NCBI GenBank assembly: GCA_035511515.1
Contig: DATKFG010000063.1
Span: 4,067 to 68,066 of the forward strand
Direction: 5' to 3'
Length of the DNA stretch: 64,000 bases
Source: VBCK01 sp035511515
Lineage (GTDB): Bacteria > Pseudomonadota > Gammaproteobacteria > Burkholderiales > Burkholderiaceae_F
In this document: positions 55,577-64,000 of the stretch, in pieces
Layout: every line of letters begins with the position of its first letter
Numbering within the stretch: position 1 is the first letter of the stretch
Position numbers and translations under genes: made by a program
Notes under the pieces: generated by a model
Database searches by the model: none
What the model saw: the letters and a program-made list of their open reading frames with translations, nothing else
Told to the model about the DNA's origin: nothing

Positions 55577-56230
55577 TCAGAATCGCTTGTCCAGAGTGAG
55601 CGAGTCGTTCTCGCGCTTGAGCTGGAAGTGTGTGAGAAAACTGTTGCCGAGCAGGACGAACGGCATCGGGTTGGCCGTCACGATGGCCGGCACGTTGTAG
55701 ACCTCCACGCCGCCCAGGCCGACCGAGGTCAGGGAGATCTGGAATCCCTGCACGGCCCCGTTGGCGGTGTTCAACTGCAAGGGCGTGCCCGTGCGGTACT
55801 GCAGCCCGATCCGATCGGCCTCCTGCGCGCTCATCGAAACGACGGTGGCGCCGGTGTCGACCAGAAAGCGAACGCTGGTGCCATTGATCCGGCCCGAGCT
55901 GATGAAGTGTCCGCCCGGTCCCGCCGGCAGCACCACGTGCGTGCCGTTGCCGCTTCCCGGCCCTGCGGTCAAGTTGACCGGCACATCCCCGACCCTCAAG
56001 TTCTGTCGCCGCCCGTCCGATTCGACCACCGCGACATCGCCGCTCACCGAGATGAGCCGCACGCCTTCGCGGGTCTCGCCCGGCGCCACCACGGCCGGTG
56101 TGCCGCCGTTGATCACCAGCAGCGCCCGCTGCCCCATCACGCCGGTCAGGGCGACGTTCTGTCCCCACGCCGGCAGTTGCATCAGCAGCAGCAGGCATCC
56201 GGCCAACTTGCATTGCGATTTCATCGACAT
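55577..56230 (-). CDS. periplasmic retropepsin-like aspartic protease
   Basis: A 217-residue exported protein of the clan AA retropepsin-like family (TIGR02281 type). Signal peptide ends AWG; the active-site triad is V-D125-T-G-A-T; and the flap/C-terminal VLLGNSFLTHFQLKRE completes the fold. Such single-domain enzymes act as homodimers. N-terminal 95 residues are beta-rich and unassigned. Follows the exported unknown gene by 40 bp on the same strand, so probably one transcript. Confidence 0.88.
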   Translation of the reverse strand: MSMKSQCKLAGCLLLLMQLPAWGQNVALTGVMGQRALLVINGGTPAVVAPGETREGVRLISVSGDVAVVESDGRRQNLRVGDVPVNLTAGPGSGNGTHVVLPAGPGGHFISSGRINGTSVRFLVDTGATVVSMSAQEADRIGLQYRTGTPLQLNTANGAVQGFQISLTSVGLGGVEVYNVPAIVTANPMPFVLLGNSFLTHFQLKRENDSLTLDKRF

Positions 56231-56270
56231 CAGGGATCCTGGCGCAAAAAAATAGCGGCTAGCATAGCGG

Positions 56271-56906
56271 CTAGAAACGCCGCAGCACTTCCAAATCGAC
56301 GGTACTGCTCTGAACAGCGGCGCGCCGATCCATGCCGGCGCTGAATTGCCACCGCAGCTCGCGTGTGGGCTCGCCGAGCTCCCACACCAGCCTGGAATGC
56401 GACCGCCACCCCAGCAGCGAGAGAAGTTCGACTTCGGTTTCGGAACCGGACAGCCCGACGCCGCGAACCAGCGTCTGGATGTCGCTGGTGGCGCGGATGC
56501 TCAAGCGGTCGCCCTCGAACAGCAGGTCCTTGCGTTCGAACTGCAGTCCCGTCAACGGCTGCCCGCCCGGCCAGCGCAATTCCTGCACGAATCCGAAGTG
56601 GGGGTGTCCCGGCACCGGTGTTTGCTGCACCAGAGCGAAGCCCGACCCTTCGGGCGGGCGTATGCCGAACCGGGTCTGCTGCTGGGCCCGCTCCTCGTAG
56701 GTACGCGACCAGTAATCGGCCGTGAATACCTGCGACGGTCCGCGCACCGGCGACACCGACAGCGGCGCCAGGCCCAGCTCGAGGCGCATCGTGTAGGGCA
56801 GGTTCAGCAGTACGTCGGAATCGACGGACAACGGCCGCACCTCCGGCAGCTGCGCGTGCGCAGCCGGAACGATTGCCAAAAAAAGCAGGATCCGGCCGAT
56901 GACCAT
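56271..56906 (-). CDS. exported protein, unknown
   Basis: A 211-residue secreted protein: signal peptide MVIGRILLFLAIVPAAHA, then a mixed beta-rich sequence with PSQVFTADYWSRTYEERAQ and LVWELGEPTRELRWQFSAG. No known family recognised. The W/E/R content and beta pattern suggest a small barrel or sandwich. It starts at ATG 56906 and lies 40 bp upstream of the aspartic protease gene on the same strand, so it may be a substrate or partner, but nothing proves it. Confidence 0.55.
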   Translation of the reverse strand: MVIGRILLFLAIVPAAHAQLPEVRPLSVDSDVLLNLPYTMRLELGLAPLSVSPVRGPSQVFTADYWSRTYEERAQQQTRFGIRPPEGSGFALVQQTPVPGHPHFGFVQELRWPGGQPLTGLQFERKDLLFEGDRLSIRATSDIQTLVRGVGLSGSETEVELLSLLGWRSHSRLVWELGEPTRELRWQFSAGMDRRAAVQSSTVDLEVLRRF

Positions 56907-57114
56907 GTGAGCAGGGCGAACGTCCCCGAAGCTGTAGCATGCGACGGCGCCGTGCGTCCCCAGCGCCTGAATAGCGCCGTATTCGCCGAGCAATTCGCGG
57001 TTTTGACTAAGGCGCGCGCAATGGCGCTCAGGTCGTGATGTGCTTCTGATGCCGTGCGATGATTATGGGCCAAACGGTCCATGGCGTTGCATGCTTTCGT
57101 CGCCATCGCGTCGC

Positions 57115-57603
57115 ATGGAGTTCGCCACACGCGTCGGTTCGGACGCCCGCATTTCCCGCTGTGGAACGTATCGCTACGCGCTGTGGCGGCGCTGGGCGGC
57201 CGGCCCTCAGGTGCTGTTCGTGATGCTCAATCCGTCCACCGCCGATCAGTGCAGCGACGATCCGACCATCCGACGCTGCATCGGCTTCGCACGCCACTGG
57301 GGCTTCGGCGCTGTCGCCGTGGGCAACCTGTTCGCGTACCGGACGGCATCGCCGCAGATCCTGAAACGGGCGCCGCACCCGGTCGGCCGCGCCAACGACC
57401 GCTGGCTGCGCAGCCTGGCCGCGCAGTCGGCCCGGGTGGTGGCCGCCTGGGGCAACGAGGGCGCGTTGCTGCGACGCGATGCGCAGGTGCGGCTGCTGCT
57501 GGGCCCGATGTACGTGCTGTCGTTGACGCAACGGGGACAGCCGCGCCACCCGCTGTACGTTGCGCGCGACGCGGCGCCCAGGCCCTGGCCCCGCCTCGCG
57601 TGA
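57115..57603 (+). CDS. DUF1643 protein
   Basis: A 162-residue cytosolic protein of the DUF1643 family: CGTYRYALWRRW, VLFVMLNPSTADQCSDDPTIRR, WGFGAVAVGNLFAYR and VVAAWGNEG follow the family order. Function unknown. ATG 57115 is used; ATG 57091 is possible. GC-rich and without a visible ribosome binding site. Followed 46 bp later by an exported protein gene on the same strand. Confidence 0.82.
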   Translation: MEFATRVGSDARISRCGTYRYALWRRWAAGPQVLFVMLNPSTADQCSDDPTIRRCIGFARHWGFGAVAVGNLFAYRTASPQILKRAPHPVGRANDRWLRSLAAQSARVVAAWGNEGALLRRDAQVRLLLGPMYVLSLTQRGQPRHPLYVARDAAPRPWPRLA

Positions 57604-57649
57604 CGGCCAGACTCGAACGCCAGGCCAGCAACCGGGATCACCCCAATTG

Positions 57650-58207
57650 ATGCGGGTCGCGATCGCGGGTTTGCTCGTTCTGTGCTGGGCTTGTGCCGAT
57701 GCGCAGCCGCGCGGGGACGCCTGCCAGGCGCAGATTCCCCGCTCGCTCGAGCGAGCGCTGGCGGCGGCCTTCCCCGGCTATCGGACGCCGCTGGAATTCG
57801 ACAACGTGCTGGAAGACATCCAGCGCAACCGATCACGGGGCGGAACGGGCTGTCTGGGCGTTGCCATGGCCGATTTCACCGGCGAGGGCAAGAAGGACTA
57901 CGTGATCGGGTTGACGGCCCGCAAAGGCAGCAGCGGACTGGCCGTGATCGCGCTGCCGAAAAAAGGCGGCTGGAACTTCAAGAAAATCACCAGCTGGACC
58001 GAGGATGCCCGATACCAGCAATATGTCGATGTCGTGGAGCCGGGCCAGCACGACCGGACCACGGAGGTGACGGCCGCGCTGGGACCCGGCGAGAAACGGT
58101 CGATGGATTGCCCGAACTGGGGAGCGCTGGTCGGCACCGTCCGGGCGACCCGCATCGTGTATTGCTACGACGAAGGACGCTGGTCACACGTCTGGGTCTC
58201 CGACTGA
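57650..58207 (+). CDS. exported protein, unknown
   Basis: A 185-residue secreted protein. Signal peptide MRVAIAGLLVLCWACADA; mature part has GCLGVAMADFTGEGKKDYVIGL, an FG-GAP/VCBS-like D-x-(T)-G-x-G-x-x-D calcium-binding-like loop, and a disulfide-capable set of Cys (CQAQ, GTGC, DCPNW, YCYDE). No catalytic motif. Only 9 bp separate its stop from the convergent fumC. Function unknown. Confidence 0.65.
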   Translation: MRVAIAGLLVLCWACADAQPRGDACQAQIPRSLERALAAAFPGYRTPLEFDNVLEDIQRNRSRGGTGCLGVAMADFTGEGKKDYVIGLTARKGSSGLAVIALPKKGGWNFKKITSWTEDARYQQYVDVVEPGQHDRTTEVTAALGPGEKRSMDCPNWGALVGTVRATRIVYCYDEGRWSHVWVSD

Positions 58208-58216
58208 ACCGGCAAC

Positions 58217-59602
58217 TTAGACCATTTTCTCCGGCCGCACCCACTGGTCGAACTGCTCGGCCGTGACGTAGCCGAGCTCGAGCGCCGCTTCGCGCAAGGA
58301 CAGGTCCTTGGCGTGCGCGTGCTTGGCAATCTGCGCGGCGCGGTCGTAGCCGATGTGCGGACTGAGCGCGGTCACCAGCATCAGCGACCGGTTCACCAGC
58401 TCGCCGATGCGGGCCCCATCGGCCTCGATGCCGCGCGCGCAGTTCGCATCGAAGCTGGCGATCGCGTCCGTCAGCAGGCGCGTGCTCTGCAGGAAGTCGT
58501 ACGCGATCAGCGGCTTGTACACGTTCAGCTCGAAATTGCCCGAGGCCCCGCCGATGCTCAACGAGACGTCGTTGCCGATCACCTGGCAGCACACCATCGT
58601 GAGCGCCTCGCACTGCGTCGGGTTGACCTTGCCCGGCATGATCGAGCTGCCGGGCTCGTTTTCGGGCAGCCGCAGCTCGCCCAGCCCGCAGCGCGGCCCC
58701 GAGGCCAGCCAGCGCACGTCGTTGGCGATCTTCGTGAGCGCCAGCGCCAGCGTCTTGAGCGCGCCGTGCGCGCTCGCCAGCGGATCGTGCGACGCCAGCG
58801 CGGCGAACCGGTTGGGGGCGCACCGCAGCGGAAGGCCTGTCTCCGAGGCAAGCCGTGCGGCCACCCGCTCGCCGAACTGCGGGTGCGTGTTAAGTCCCGT
58901 TCCGACGGCGGTGCCGCCCACCGCCAGCTCGTACAGCGGGCCCAGGGTGGCGCTGATCGCGCCATCGGCGTGGTCGAGCTGAGCCACCCAGCCGGACATC
59001 TCCTGGCCCAGCGTCAGCGGCGTGGCATCCTGCAGATGGGTCCGCCCGATCTTCACGACGCCGGCAAACTCGGCTGACTTGCGCTCCAGCGTCGCCCGCA
59101 GCGCGCGCAGCGCGGGCAGCAGTTCGCGCGTCACGGCCGCGGCCGCCGCCACGTGCATCGCGGTCGGAAAGATGTCGTTGGTCGACTGGCCCAGGTTCAC
59201 ATGATCGTTCGGGTGCACGCGGCGCTCCTTGGCGCGGCCGCCGCCCAGAAATTCGGAGGCGCGGTTGGCCAGCACCTCGTTCATGTTCATGTTGGTCTGG
59301 GTGCCCGAACCGGTCTGCCACACCGAAAGCGGAAACGCATCCGGGTGAGCGCCCGCCAGCACCTCGTCGGCCGCCTGCGCGATCGCCGCTGCGATCGCGG
59401 CATCGAGCAGGCCGAGCTCGCCGTTGACCCGCGCGGCGGCGCGCTTCACGCGCGCCAGCGCCATCAGCAGCGGCTCGGGCATGCGCTCGGTCGAGATGCG
59501 GAAATGCTCCAGCGAGCGCTGGGTCTGCGCGCCCCACAGGGCCGTTGCCGGCACCGCGACCTCGCCCAGCGAATCGCTTTCCATCCTGACGGGCTGGTTC
59601 AT
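58217..59602 (-). CDS. fumC: class II fumarate hydratase
   Basis: A 461-residue homotetrameric, iron-independent fumarase of the TCA cycle. Signatures: SVWQTGSGTQTNMNMNEVLANR, HPNDHVNLGQSTND, KIGRTHLQDATPLTLGQE and the superfamily loop GSSIMPGKVNPTQCE with the catalytic Ser. Full length. GGGGAG precedes ATG 59602. Divergent from the AttE-like gene by only 35 bp, so both promoters must lie in or near that gap. Confidence 0.96.
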   Translation of the reverse strand: MNQPVRMESDSLGEVAVPATALWGAQTQRSLEHFRISTERMPEPLLMALARVKRAAARVNGELGLLDAAIAAAIAQAADEVLAGAHPDAFPLSVWQTGSGTQTNMNMNEVLANRASEFLGGGRAKERRVHPNDHVNLGQSTNDIFPTAMHVAAAAAVTRELLPALRALRATLERKSAEFAGVVKIGRTHLQDATPLTLGQEMSGWVAQLDHADGAISATLGPLYELAVGGTAVGTGLNTHPQFGERVAARLASETGLPLRCAPNRFAALASHDPLASAHGALKTLALALTKIANDVRWLASGPRCGLGELRLPENEPGSSIMPGKVNPTQCEALTMVCCQVIGNDVSLSIGGASGNFELNVYKPLIAYDFLQSTRLLTDAIASFDANCARGIEADGARIGELVNRSLMLVTALSPHIGYDRAAQIAKHAHAKDLSLREAALELGYVTAEQFDQWVRPEKMV

Positions 59603-59624
59603 CGTGCGCTCCCCGGTCGAACTC

Positions 59625-59630
59625 TACAAT
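59625..59630 (+). promoter_or_regulatory. -10 candidate; implies leaderless attE mRNA
   Basis: TACAAT ending 7 bp before ATG 59638. Transcription would begin at or next to the A of the start codon, and no ribosome binding site is present between them. The -35 is weak. Confidence 0.35.
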
Positions 59631-59637
59631 CGCCACC

Positions 59638-60318
59638 ATGCTGTCGATCAGCGGACTCGTCAAGCGGTACGGTGCGCGCACGATCCTGGACGGGCTGTCG
59701 CTGAGGGTGGAGCCCGGAGCCGTGGTCGCGATCGTGGGCGAATCGGGCACCGGCAAGTCCACGCTGCTGAACCTGATCGCCGGGCTCGAATTGCCCGATG
59801 CGGGCACCATCGAACTGGCCGGTACCGAGCTGGGAGCACTGAGCGATGAGGCGCGCACGCGCTTGCGGCGCCAGGCGATCGGCTTCGTGTTCCAGGCCTT
59901 CCACATCATCCCCCACTTGACTGCGCTGGAGAACGTCGAGCTGCCGCTGGTGCTGCAAGGCGTGGCCTCGCCCGAGCGCATCGACCGGGCCAGCCGGATG
60001 CTGGAGGCGGTCGGGCTTGGCGAGCGCGCGCGGGCGATGCCCGGCGAGCTCTCGGGTGGCGAGCTGCAGCGCGTGGCGATCGCCCGTGCGCTCGTGCATC
60101 GCCCGGCGCTGGTGCTGGCCGATGAACCGACCGGCAACCTGGATCCCGATACCGCACAGTCGGTGCTGGCGCTGCTGGCCGCGAGCGCGCGCGCCGGCGC
60201 TGCGGCCACCATCCTGGTCACTCATTCGGAAGCCGCGGCGCAGTCGGCCGACCGCGTCTTGCGGCTCGCGCGCGGGCAGCTCGCGATCGGTCACCCGCGG
60301 CGCGCGGCCGGCCAATGA
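59638..60318 (+). CDS. ABC transporter ATPase, AttE/LolD-like
   Basis: A 226-residue ABC ATPase: Walker A GESGTGKST (about 39-47), signature LSGGELQRVAIARAL, Walker B LVLADEPTGNLD, H-loop THS. The LolD/MacB group drives extraction or export of lipidated or other envelope substrates. With the fused permease and the lipocalin-like gene that follow (both in 4-bp overlaps), it forms an AttEFGH-like system. No ribosome binding site at its ATG. Confidence 0.88.
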   Translation: MLSISGLVKRYGARTILDGLSLRVEPGAVVAIVGESGTGKSTLLNLIAGLELPDAGTIELAGTELGALSDEARTRLRRQAIGFVFQAFHIIPHLTALENVELPLVLQGVASPERIDRASRMLEAVGLGERARAMPGELSGGELQRVAIARALVHRPALVLADEPTGNLDPDTAQSVLALLAASARAGAAATILVTHSEAAAQSADRVLRLARGQLAIGHPRRAAGQ

Positions 60319-62891
60319 AACCCTCGCCCCGCTTCTGGCTGTTGACCCGTTTCGCCGGCGGCGCGGTTCGCGCGCAGCCCGCGCGAGCGCTGATCCAGGT
60401 GGCGGCGATCGCTGCCGGCGTCACGCTGGGCACCGCCGTGCATGTGATCAACGCCTCGGCGCTGGCCGAGTTCTCGGCGGCCGAGCAGAGCCTGTCGGGC
60501 ACGGCGGACCTGTCGGTGGTGGGTCCACCCGAGGGCTTCGACGAAACCTGGTACCGGCGCATCGCGACCGACCCGGCCGTCGCGCTGGCCAGCCCTCTGC
60601 TGGAAGTCGACGCGACCGTGGACGATGGCGCGCGGCGCGCCGACGGGGCGGGGCGCGCGCACTCGCAGGCGCTGCGGATCGTCGGCATCGATGCGCTGCG
60701 CAGCGCGCTGATCGAGCCCGACCTGGTCGGCGTACCGGGCGTCGGCAGTGAGCGCGGCGCCGCCCTGGGCGATCTGCTGGGCGAGGGCCTTTTCGTATCG
60801 CCGACCGCGCTGGCGCAACTGCGCCGTTCAACCGGCGAGACGGTCGAGCTGGTGGTGGGCGAGCGGCGCGTAAGCCTGCGCATCGCCGGCGAGCTGCCGG
60901 CCGCGCGCGATGCGGTCGCGACCATGGACCTGGGTTTTGCGCAGTGGCGGCTGGACCGCCTGGGCCGGCTGTCGCGCATCGATGTGAAGTTCGCGCCGGG
61001 GGCCAACGTCGAGGCCGCGCAGCGCGGCTGGGCGCTGCCGCCCGGGGTGCGGATCGAACGCGCGCACGCCGCGATCCAGCGCGAGCAGGGTCTGTCGCGC
61101 GCCTACCGCGTCAATCTGGACGTGTTGTCGATGGTCGCGTTGTTGACCGGCGCGTTCCTGGTGTTCTCGCTGCAGTCGCAGGCCGCCGTGGCGCGCCGGC
61201 CGCAGCTCGCGCTGCTGCGGATGCTGGGCGCCACCCGCAGCGAGGTGGCGTGGATGCTGATCGCCGAGGCGGCCGCGTTCGGCGCCGCCGGCGCGCTGCT
61301 GGGGCTGGCGCTGGGCGCGCTGCTGGCGGACGCGGCGCTGCGCGCGCTCGGGGGCGATCTGGGCGGCGGGTATTTCTCCGGTATCCGGCCGCGCATCACG
61401 ATCGATCCAGCCGCCGCCGTGCTGCTGTTCGCCTCGGGCCTGGCCGCGGCGATCGGCGGCGCGTGGCTGCCGGCGCGCGAAGCGGCGGCGCAGCCGCCGG
61501 CGCCGGCGCTGAAGGCGGGCGTGGAGCCGACGCCCGGCTCGCAGCGGCCGCGCATCTGGGCGGCGGCCGGCGGATTCGCGCTGGCGGCGCTGCTGGCCGC
61601 GCTGCCGCCGGTGCAGGAGATCCCGCTGGGCGCGTACGGCTCGGTCGCGGCGCTGCTGGTGGCGACCATCGCACTGAAGCCCCTGGCCGCGCCGCATCTG
61701 TTCGGGCCGCTGGCGCAATGGGTGTCGATCCGGGTGCGCTCGGGGCGCGGCGCGCCGGCCTGGCTGGCAGCCACGCGGCTGGCGCGTCTGCCGCGCTTTG
61801 CCGCGGTCGGCGCTGCCGGCATTCTGGCCTCGTTTGCGTTGATGGTCGCCATGGCGACGATGGTCGCGAGCTTTCGCACCTCGCTCGATGGCTGGCTGGC
61901 GCGGATGCTGCCGGCCGATCTGTACGCGCGCGCCGCGCCGGCCGGCGCGACCGCACGGTTTTCGGCGCGCGACCTTCAGCGCATGCGATCGGACCCGGCC
62001 GTGGCGCGCGCGCAGTTTTCGCGCTCGCGGCGCATCGTGCTCGATCCGACGCGCGCCCCGGTGGTGCTGCTGGCGCGCCCGATCGACCGCGCGCACCCGC
62101 AGGCCACGCTGCCGCTGGTCGGAGCCGCCATTGTGGTGCAGGCGCCGGCGATCCCGGTGTGGGTGTCGGAGCCAGTGGCCGACCGCTTCCAGGCCAGGCC
62201 CGCAGCGCGGCTGCAGCTGCCGATCGACGGCCGGATGGTCGCTGTCACGGTGGCCGGCGTGTGGCGCGATTACGCGCGCCAGGGCGGCAGCATCGTGATC
62301 GACGCGGACGACTACGAGCGCATCACGGGCGATGCGTCGCGCACCGATGCGGCGCTGTGGCTCAAGCCGGGCGAGTCCGCCTCGCTGCTGGCGCAGCGGC
62401 TGCTGCCCACGCTCGATGCGCCGGCCGCGCAGTTCGGCGAGCCCGGCGAAATTCGCGAGCTCAGCCTGCGCATTTTCGACCGCAGCTTCCGCGTCACCTA
62501 CCTTCTGGAATGGGCTGCGATCGGGATCGGCCTGGCGGGCCTGGCCGCCACGTTTTCGGCGCAGGCGATCGCGCGCACGCGCGAGTTCGGGATGCTGCGC
62601 CACCTGGGCGTGACGCGCGGCCAGGTGCTGACGCTGCTCGCGCTGGAGGCGACGCTCGTGACGCTGCTGGCCGCCGCGCTGGGGCTGGCGGCCGGCATCG
62701 GCATCGCGTGGGTGCTGATCGAAATCGTCAATCCGCAGTCGTTTCACTGGACCATGGATCTGCGCCTGCCGGGCGGCGTGCTGGCCGCGCTGGCGGCCAC
62801 CCTGCTGCTGGCGGCGGCGCTGACCTCGACGCTGGCGGGCCGGCGCGCGCTGTCGATCGACGCCGTGCGCGCGGTCAGGGACGACTGGTGA
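60315..62891 (+). CDS. FtsX-like ABC permease, fused AttF-AttG type
   Basis: An 858-residue permease with two FtsX-like halves. An N-terminal anchor plus periplasmic domain (about 1-260) is followed by three helices (about 268-395), then a further helix group near 410-530, a second periplasmic domain, and three C-terminal helices (about 730-845). Length and duplication suggest two permease subunits fused in one chain, as in AttFG. Overlaps both neighbours by 4 bp. Substrate unknown. Confidence 0.85.
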   Translation: MKPSPRFWLLTRFAGGAVRAQPARALIQVAAIAAGVTLGTAVHVINASALAEFSAAEQSLSGTADLSVVGPPEGFDETWYRRIATDPAVALASPLLEVDATVDDGARRADGAGRAHSQALRIVGIDALRSALIEPDLVGVPGVGSERGAALGDLLGEGLFVSPTALAQLRRSTGETVELVVGERRVSLRIAGELPAARDAVATMDLGFAQWRLDRLGRLSRIDVKFAPGANVEAAQRGWALPPGVRIERAHAAIQREQGLSRAYRVNLDVLSMVALLTGAFLVFSLQSQAAVARRPQLALLRMLGATRSEVAWMLIAEAAAFGAAGALLGLALGALLADAALRALGGDLGGGYFSGIRPRITIDPAAAVLLFASGLAAAIGGAWLPAREAAAQPPAPALKAGVEPTPGSQRPRIWAAAGGFALAALLAALPPVQEIPLGAYGSVAALLVATIALKPLAAPHLFGPLAQWVSIRVRSGRGAPAWLAATRLARLPRFAAVGAAGILASFALMVAMATMVASFRTSLDGWLARMLPADLYARAAPAGATARFSARDLQRMRSDPAVARAQFSRSRRIVLDPTRAPVVLLARPIDRAHPQATLPLVGAAIVVQAPAIPVWVSEPVADRFQARPAARLQLPIDGRMVAVTVAGVWRDYARQGGSIVIDADDYERITGDASRTDAALWLKPGESASLLAQRLLPTLDAPAAQFGEPGEIRELSLRIFDRSFRVTYLLEWAAIGIGLAGLAATFSAQAIARTREFGMLRHLGVTRGQVLTLLALEATLVTLLAAALGLAAGIGIAWVLIEIVNPQSFHWTMDLRLPGGVLAALAATLLLAAALTSTLAGRRALSIDAVRAVRDDW

Positions 62892-64000
62892 ACGGGCAGC
62901 GGCGGCGGCTCGTGGGCGCGTTCGCTGCGGCCTCCTTCGCCAAGGCTTCGGAGGCCAACGCCCCCTCCGCCAAGGCTCCGGGGGCGTTGGAGGCGGCCGC
63001 CAAATTCGAATACCCGGCTGTCGCCCCGCGCCGGATCGCGTTCCCGCGCGACTGCGGCGCCCACCTGGCGTATCGGACCGAGTGGTGGTACCTGACCGGC
63101 CAGCTCGATCCACCGGCCGGCTCGCGCGAGCCCAGGCTCGGGGTTCAGCTCACGTTCTTCCGTATCCGTCCGCCGATCGACCCGGACAATCCGAGCCGGT
63201 TCGCCGCCCATCAGCTGGTGCTGGCCCACGCCGCGATCGCCGATCCACGGCGCGGCGCCCTGCTGCACGAGGAGCGCATTGCGCGCGTCGGCTTCGGCAT
63301 CGCCTCGGTTTCGGACGTCGACACCGCGATCGAAGTGGACCACTGGCGGCTGGCGCGCGAGCCAGCCACCGGCGTGTATCGCGGGCTGGCGCGCGGCGCG
63401 CAGTTCGCTCTCGAACTGACCGCCGCACCCACGCAGCCGCCGCTGCCACAGGGCGAGGACGGCTACTCGCGCAAAGGGCCGGCCGGCGCCGGCGGCGTAC
63501 CGGCCAGCCTGTATTACTCGGAACCGCAGCTCGCGTTGCAGGCGCGCATCCGGATCGACGACCGCCGGACCGATGACAGCGCGGCGCTGCGCAGCGGCCG
63601 CGGCTGGCTCGACCACGAATGGTCCAGCACGCTGCTGCCACCGCAGGCGTCCGGCTGGGACTGGGCCGGATTCAACCTGGACGACGGCTCCGCGCTGACC
63701 GCGTTCCGGATCCGGCGCGCCGGCGCCAGCAAGGGCGAGGCGGCGTGGTTCGCCTACGCATCGCTGCGCGCACCCGGGGCGCGCGCGCAGATCTTCCCGC
63801 CCGCGCAGGTTCGCATCGAGCCGCTGCAGACCTGGACCTCGCCGCGCACGCGCGCCGTCTACCCGGTCGCGCAGCGCATCGCCATCGGCTCGCGTCGATT
63901 CGAAACGCGGCCGCTGATGCCGGACCAGGAGCTGGATGCGCGCGCCGCCAGCGGCATCGTCTACTGGGAGGGCGCCACCGACCTGCTAGAAGACGGGCGC
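62888..64000 (+). CDS. AttH/CrtC-like lipocalin protein, 3' truncated
   Basis: Starts at GTG 62888, overlapping the permease stop by 4 bp, and runs past the window end (371 codons visible). The body shows the AttH/carotenoid-hydratase-like signature RTEWWYLTGQL and LGVQLTFFRIRPP, then RGWLDHEWSST and GWDWAGFNLDDGS, typical of the two-lipocalin fold. The N-terminus is RRR plus a short hydrophobic stretch (LVGAFAAASFA) that could be a Tat-type signal, interrupted or extended by a hairpin repeat. Expected to work outside the membrane with the ABC system. Confidence 0.82.
   Translation, partial: MNGQRRRLVGAFAAASFAKASEANAPSAKAPGALEAAAKFEYPAVAPRRIAFPRDCGAHLAYRTEWWYLTGQLDPPAGSREPRLGVQLTFFRIRPPIDPDNPSRFAAHQLVLAHAAIADPRRGALLHEERIARVGFGIASVSDVDTAIEVDHWRLAREPATGVYRGLARGAQFALELTAAPTQPPLPQGEDGYSRKGPAGAGGVPASLYYSEPQLALQARIRIDDRRTDDSAALRSGRGWLDHEWSSTLLPPQASGWDWAGFNLDDGSALTAFRIRRAGASKGEAAWFAYASLRAPGARAQIFPPAQVRIEPLQTWTSPRTRAVYPVAQRIAIGSRRFETRPLMPDQELDARAASGIVYWEGATDLLEDGR
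62929..62990. repeat. double hairpin repeat within the AttH-like coding region
   Basis: Two palindromic units each centred on a gccaaggct core: ggcctcc/ggaggcc (62929-62956), and ccaacgccccc/gggggcgttgg (62955-62990), an 11-bp perfect stem. The repeat is in frame and encodes A/S/K-rich residues right after the putative signal helix. It differs from the C-rich element family at 20.7, 29.3 and 37.8 kb. Confidence 0.7.

Overview
The window is high-GC, densely packed bacterial DNA. Gene content and order point to a betaproteobacterium, most likely Burkholderiales. The strongest clue is the run yebC - purD - (S9 peptidase) - hemF - nadD - rsfS - rlmH - maf - rng, a housekeeping order I associate with that group. 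The species is not recognisable. There are no rRNA or tRNA genes, CRISPR arrays, transposases or phage genes.

Layout. 1-9.8 kb is accessory: a truncated DUF4382 protein, an AAA/DUF4143 ATPase, a cytochrome P460-like protein, several exported unknowns, a GNAT acetyltransferase, a vanadium-haloperoxidase/PAP2-like protein, a YHS-domain protein and a thioesterase-GNAT fusion. 9.8-13.9 kb holds cold-shock functions (rhlE, cspA, a small basic protein) around a WXXGXW-repeat lipoprotein. 14-19.6 kb is a tightly coupled response regulator / histidine kinase / aminopeptidase N operon followed by a pyrophosphate-type phosphofructokinase. 19.6-23.1 kb has an ArnT-like glycosyltransferase, a quinone oxidoreductase and a WaaE-like glycosyltransferase.

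23.3-27.2 kb is the most distinctive locus. It encodes a membrane Ser/Thr kinase, a paralogous pseudokinase with the same architecture (kinase fold - one membrane helix - C-terminal PEGA-like domain), a lipoprotein overlapping the pseudokinase by 4 bp and resembling TssQ-type type VI secretion lipoproteins, and then mscL. 28.5-37.4 kb is the housekeeping operon. 37.4-45.5 kb is an envelope/LPS region: BON protein, TlpA-like thioredoxin, MsbA-type exporter, heptosyltransferase, O-antigen ligase-like protein and two more glycosyltransferases. 45.5-49.1 kb is dnaE. 49-58 kb is mixed: SDR, NnrU, PQQ-like beta-propeller, GFA, EF-hand protein, TPR-GGDEF cyclase, periplasmic aspartic protease and exported unknowns. 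58.2-64 kb holds fumC and an AttEFGH-like ABC system whose last gene runs off the window.

A non-coding palindromic repeat family occurs at three loci. Two are near-identical ~205-bp elements with perfect 16-bp terminal inverted repeats, in intergenic DNA at 29.3 and 37.8 kb. The third is a cluster of partial copies inserted in frame into the ArnT-like gene at 20.7-20.9 kb. A second hairpin repeat lies inside the N-terminal coding region of the AttH-like gene.
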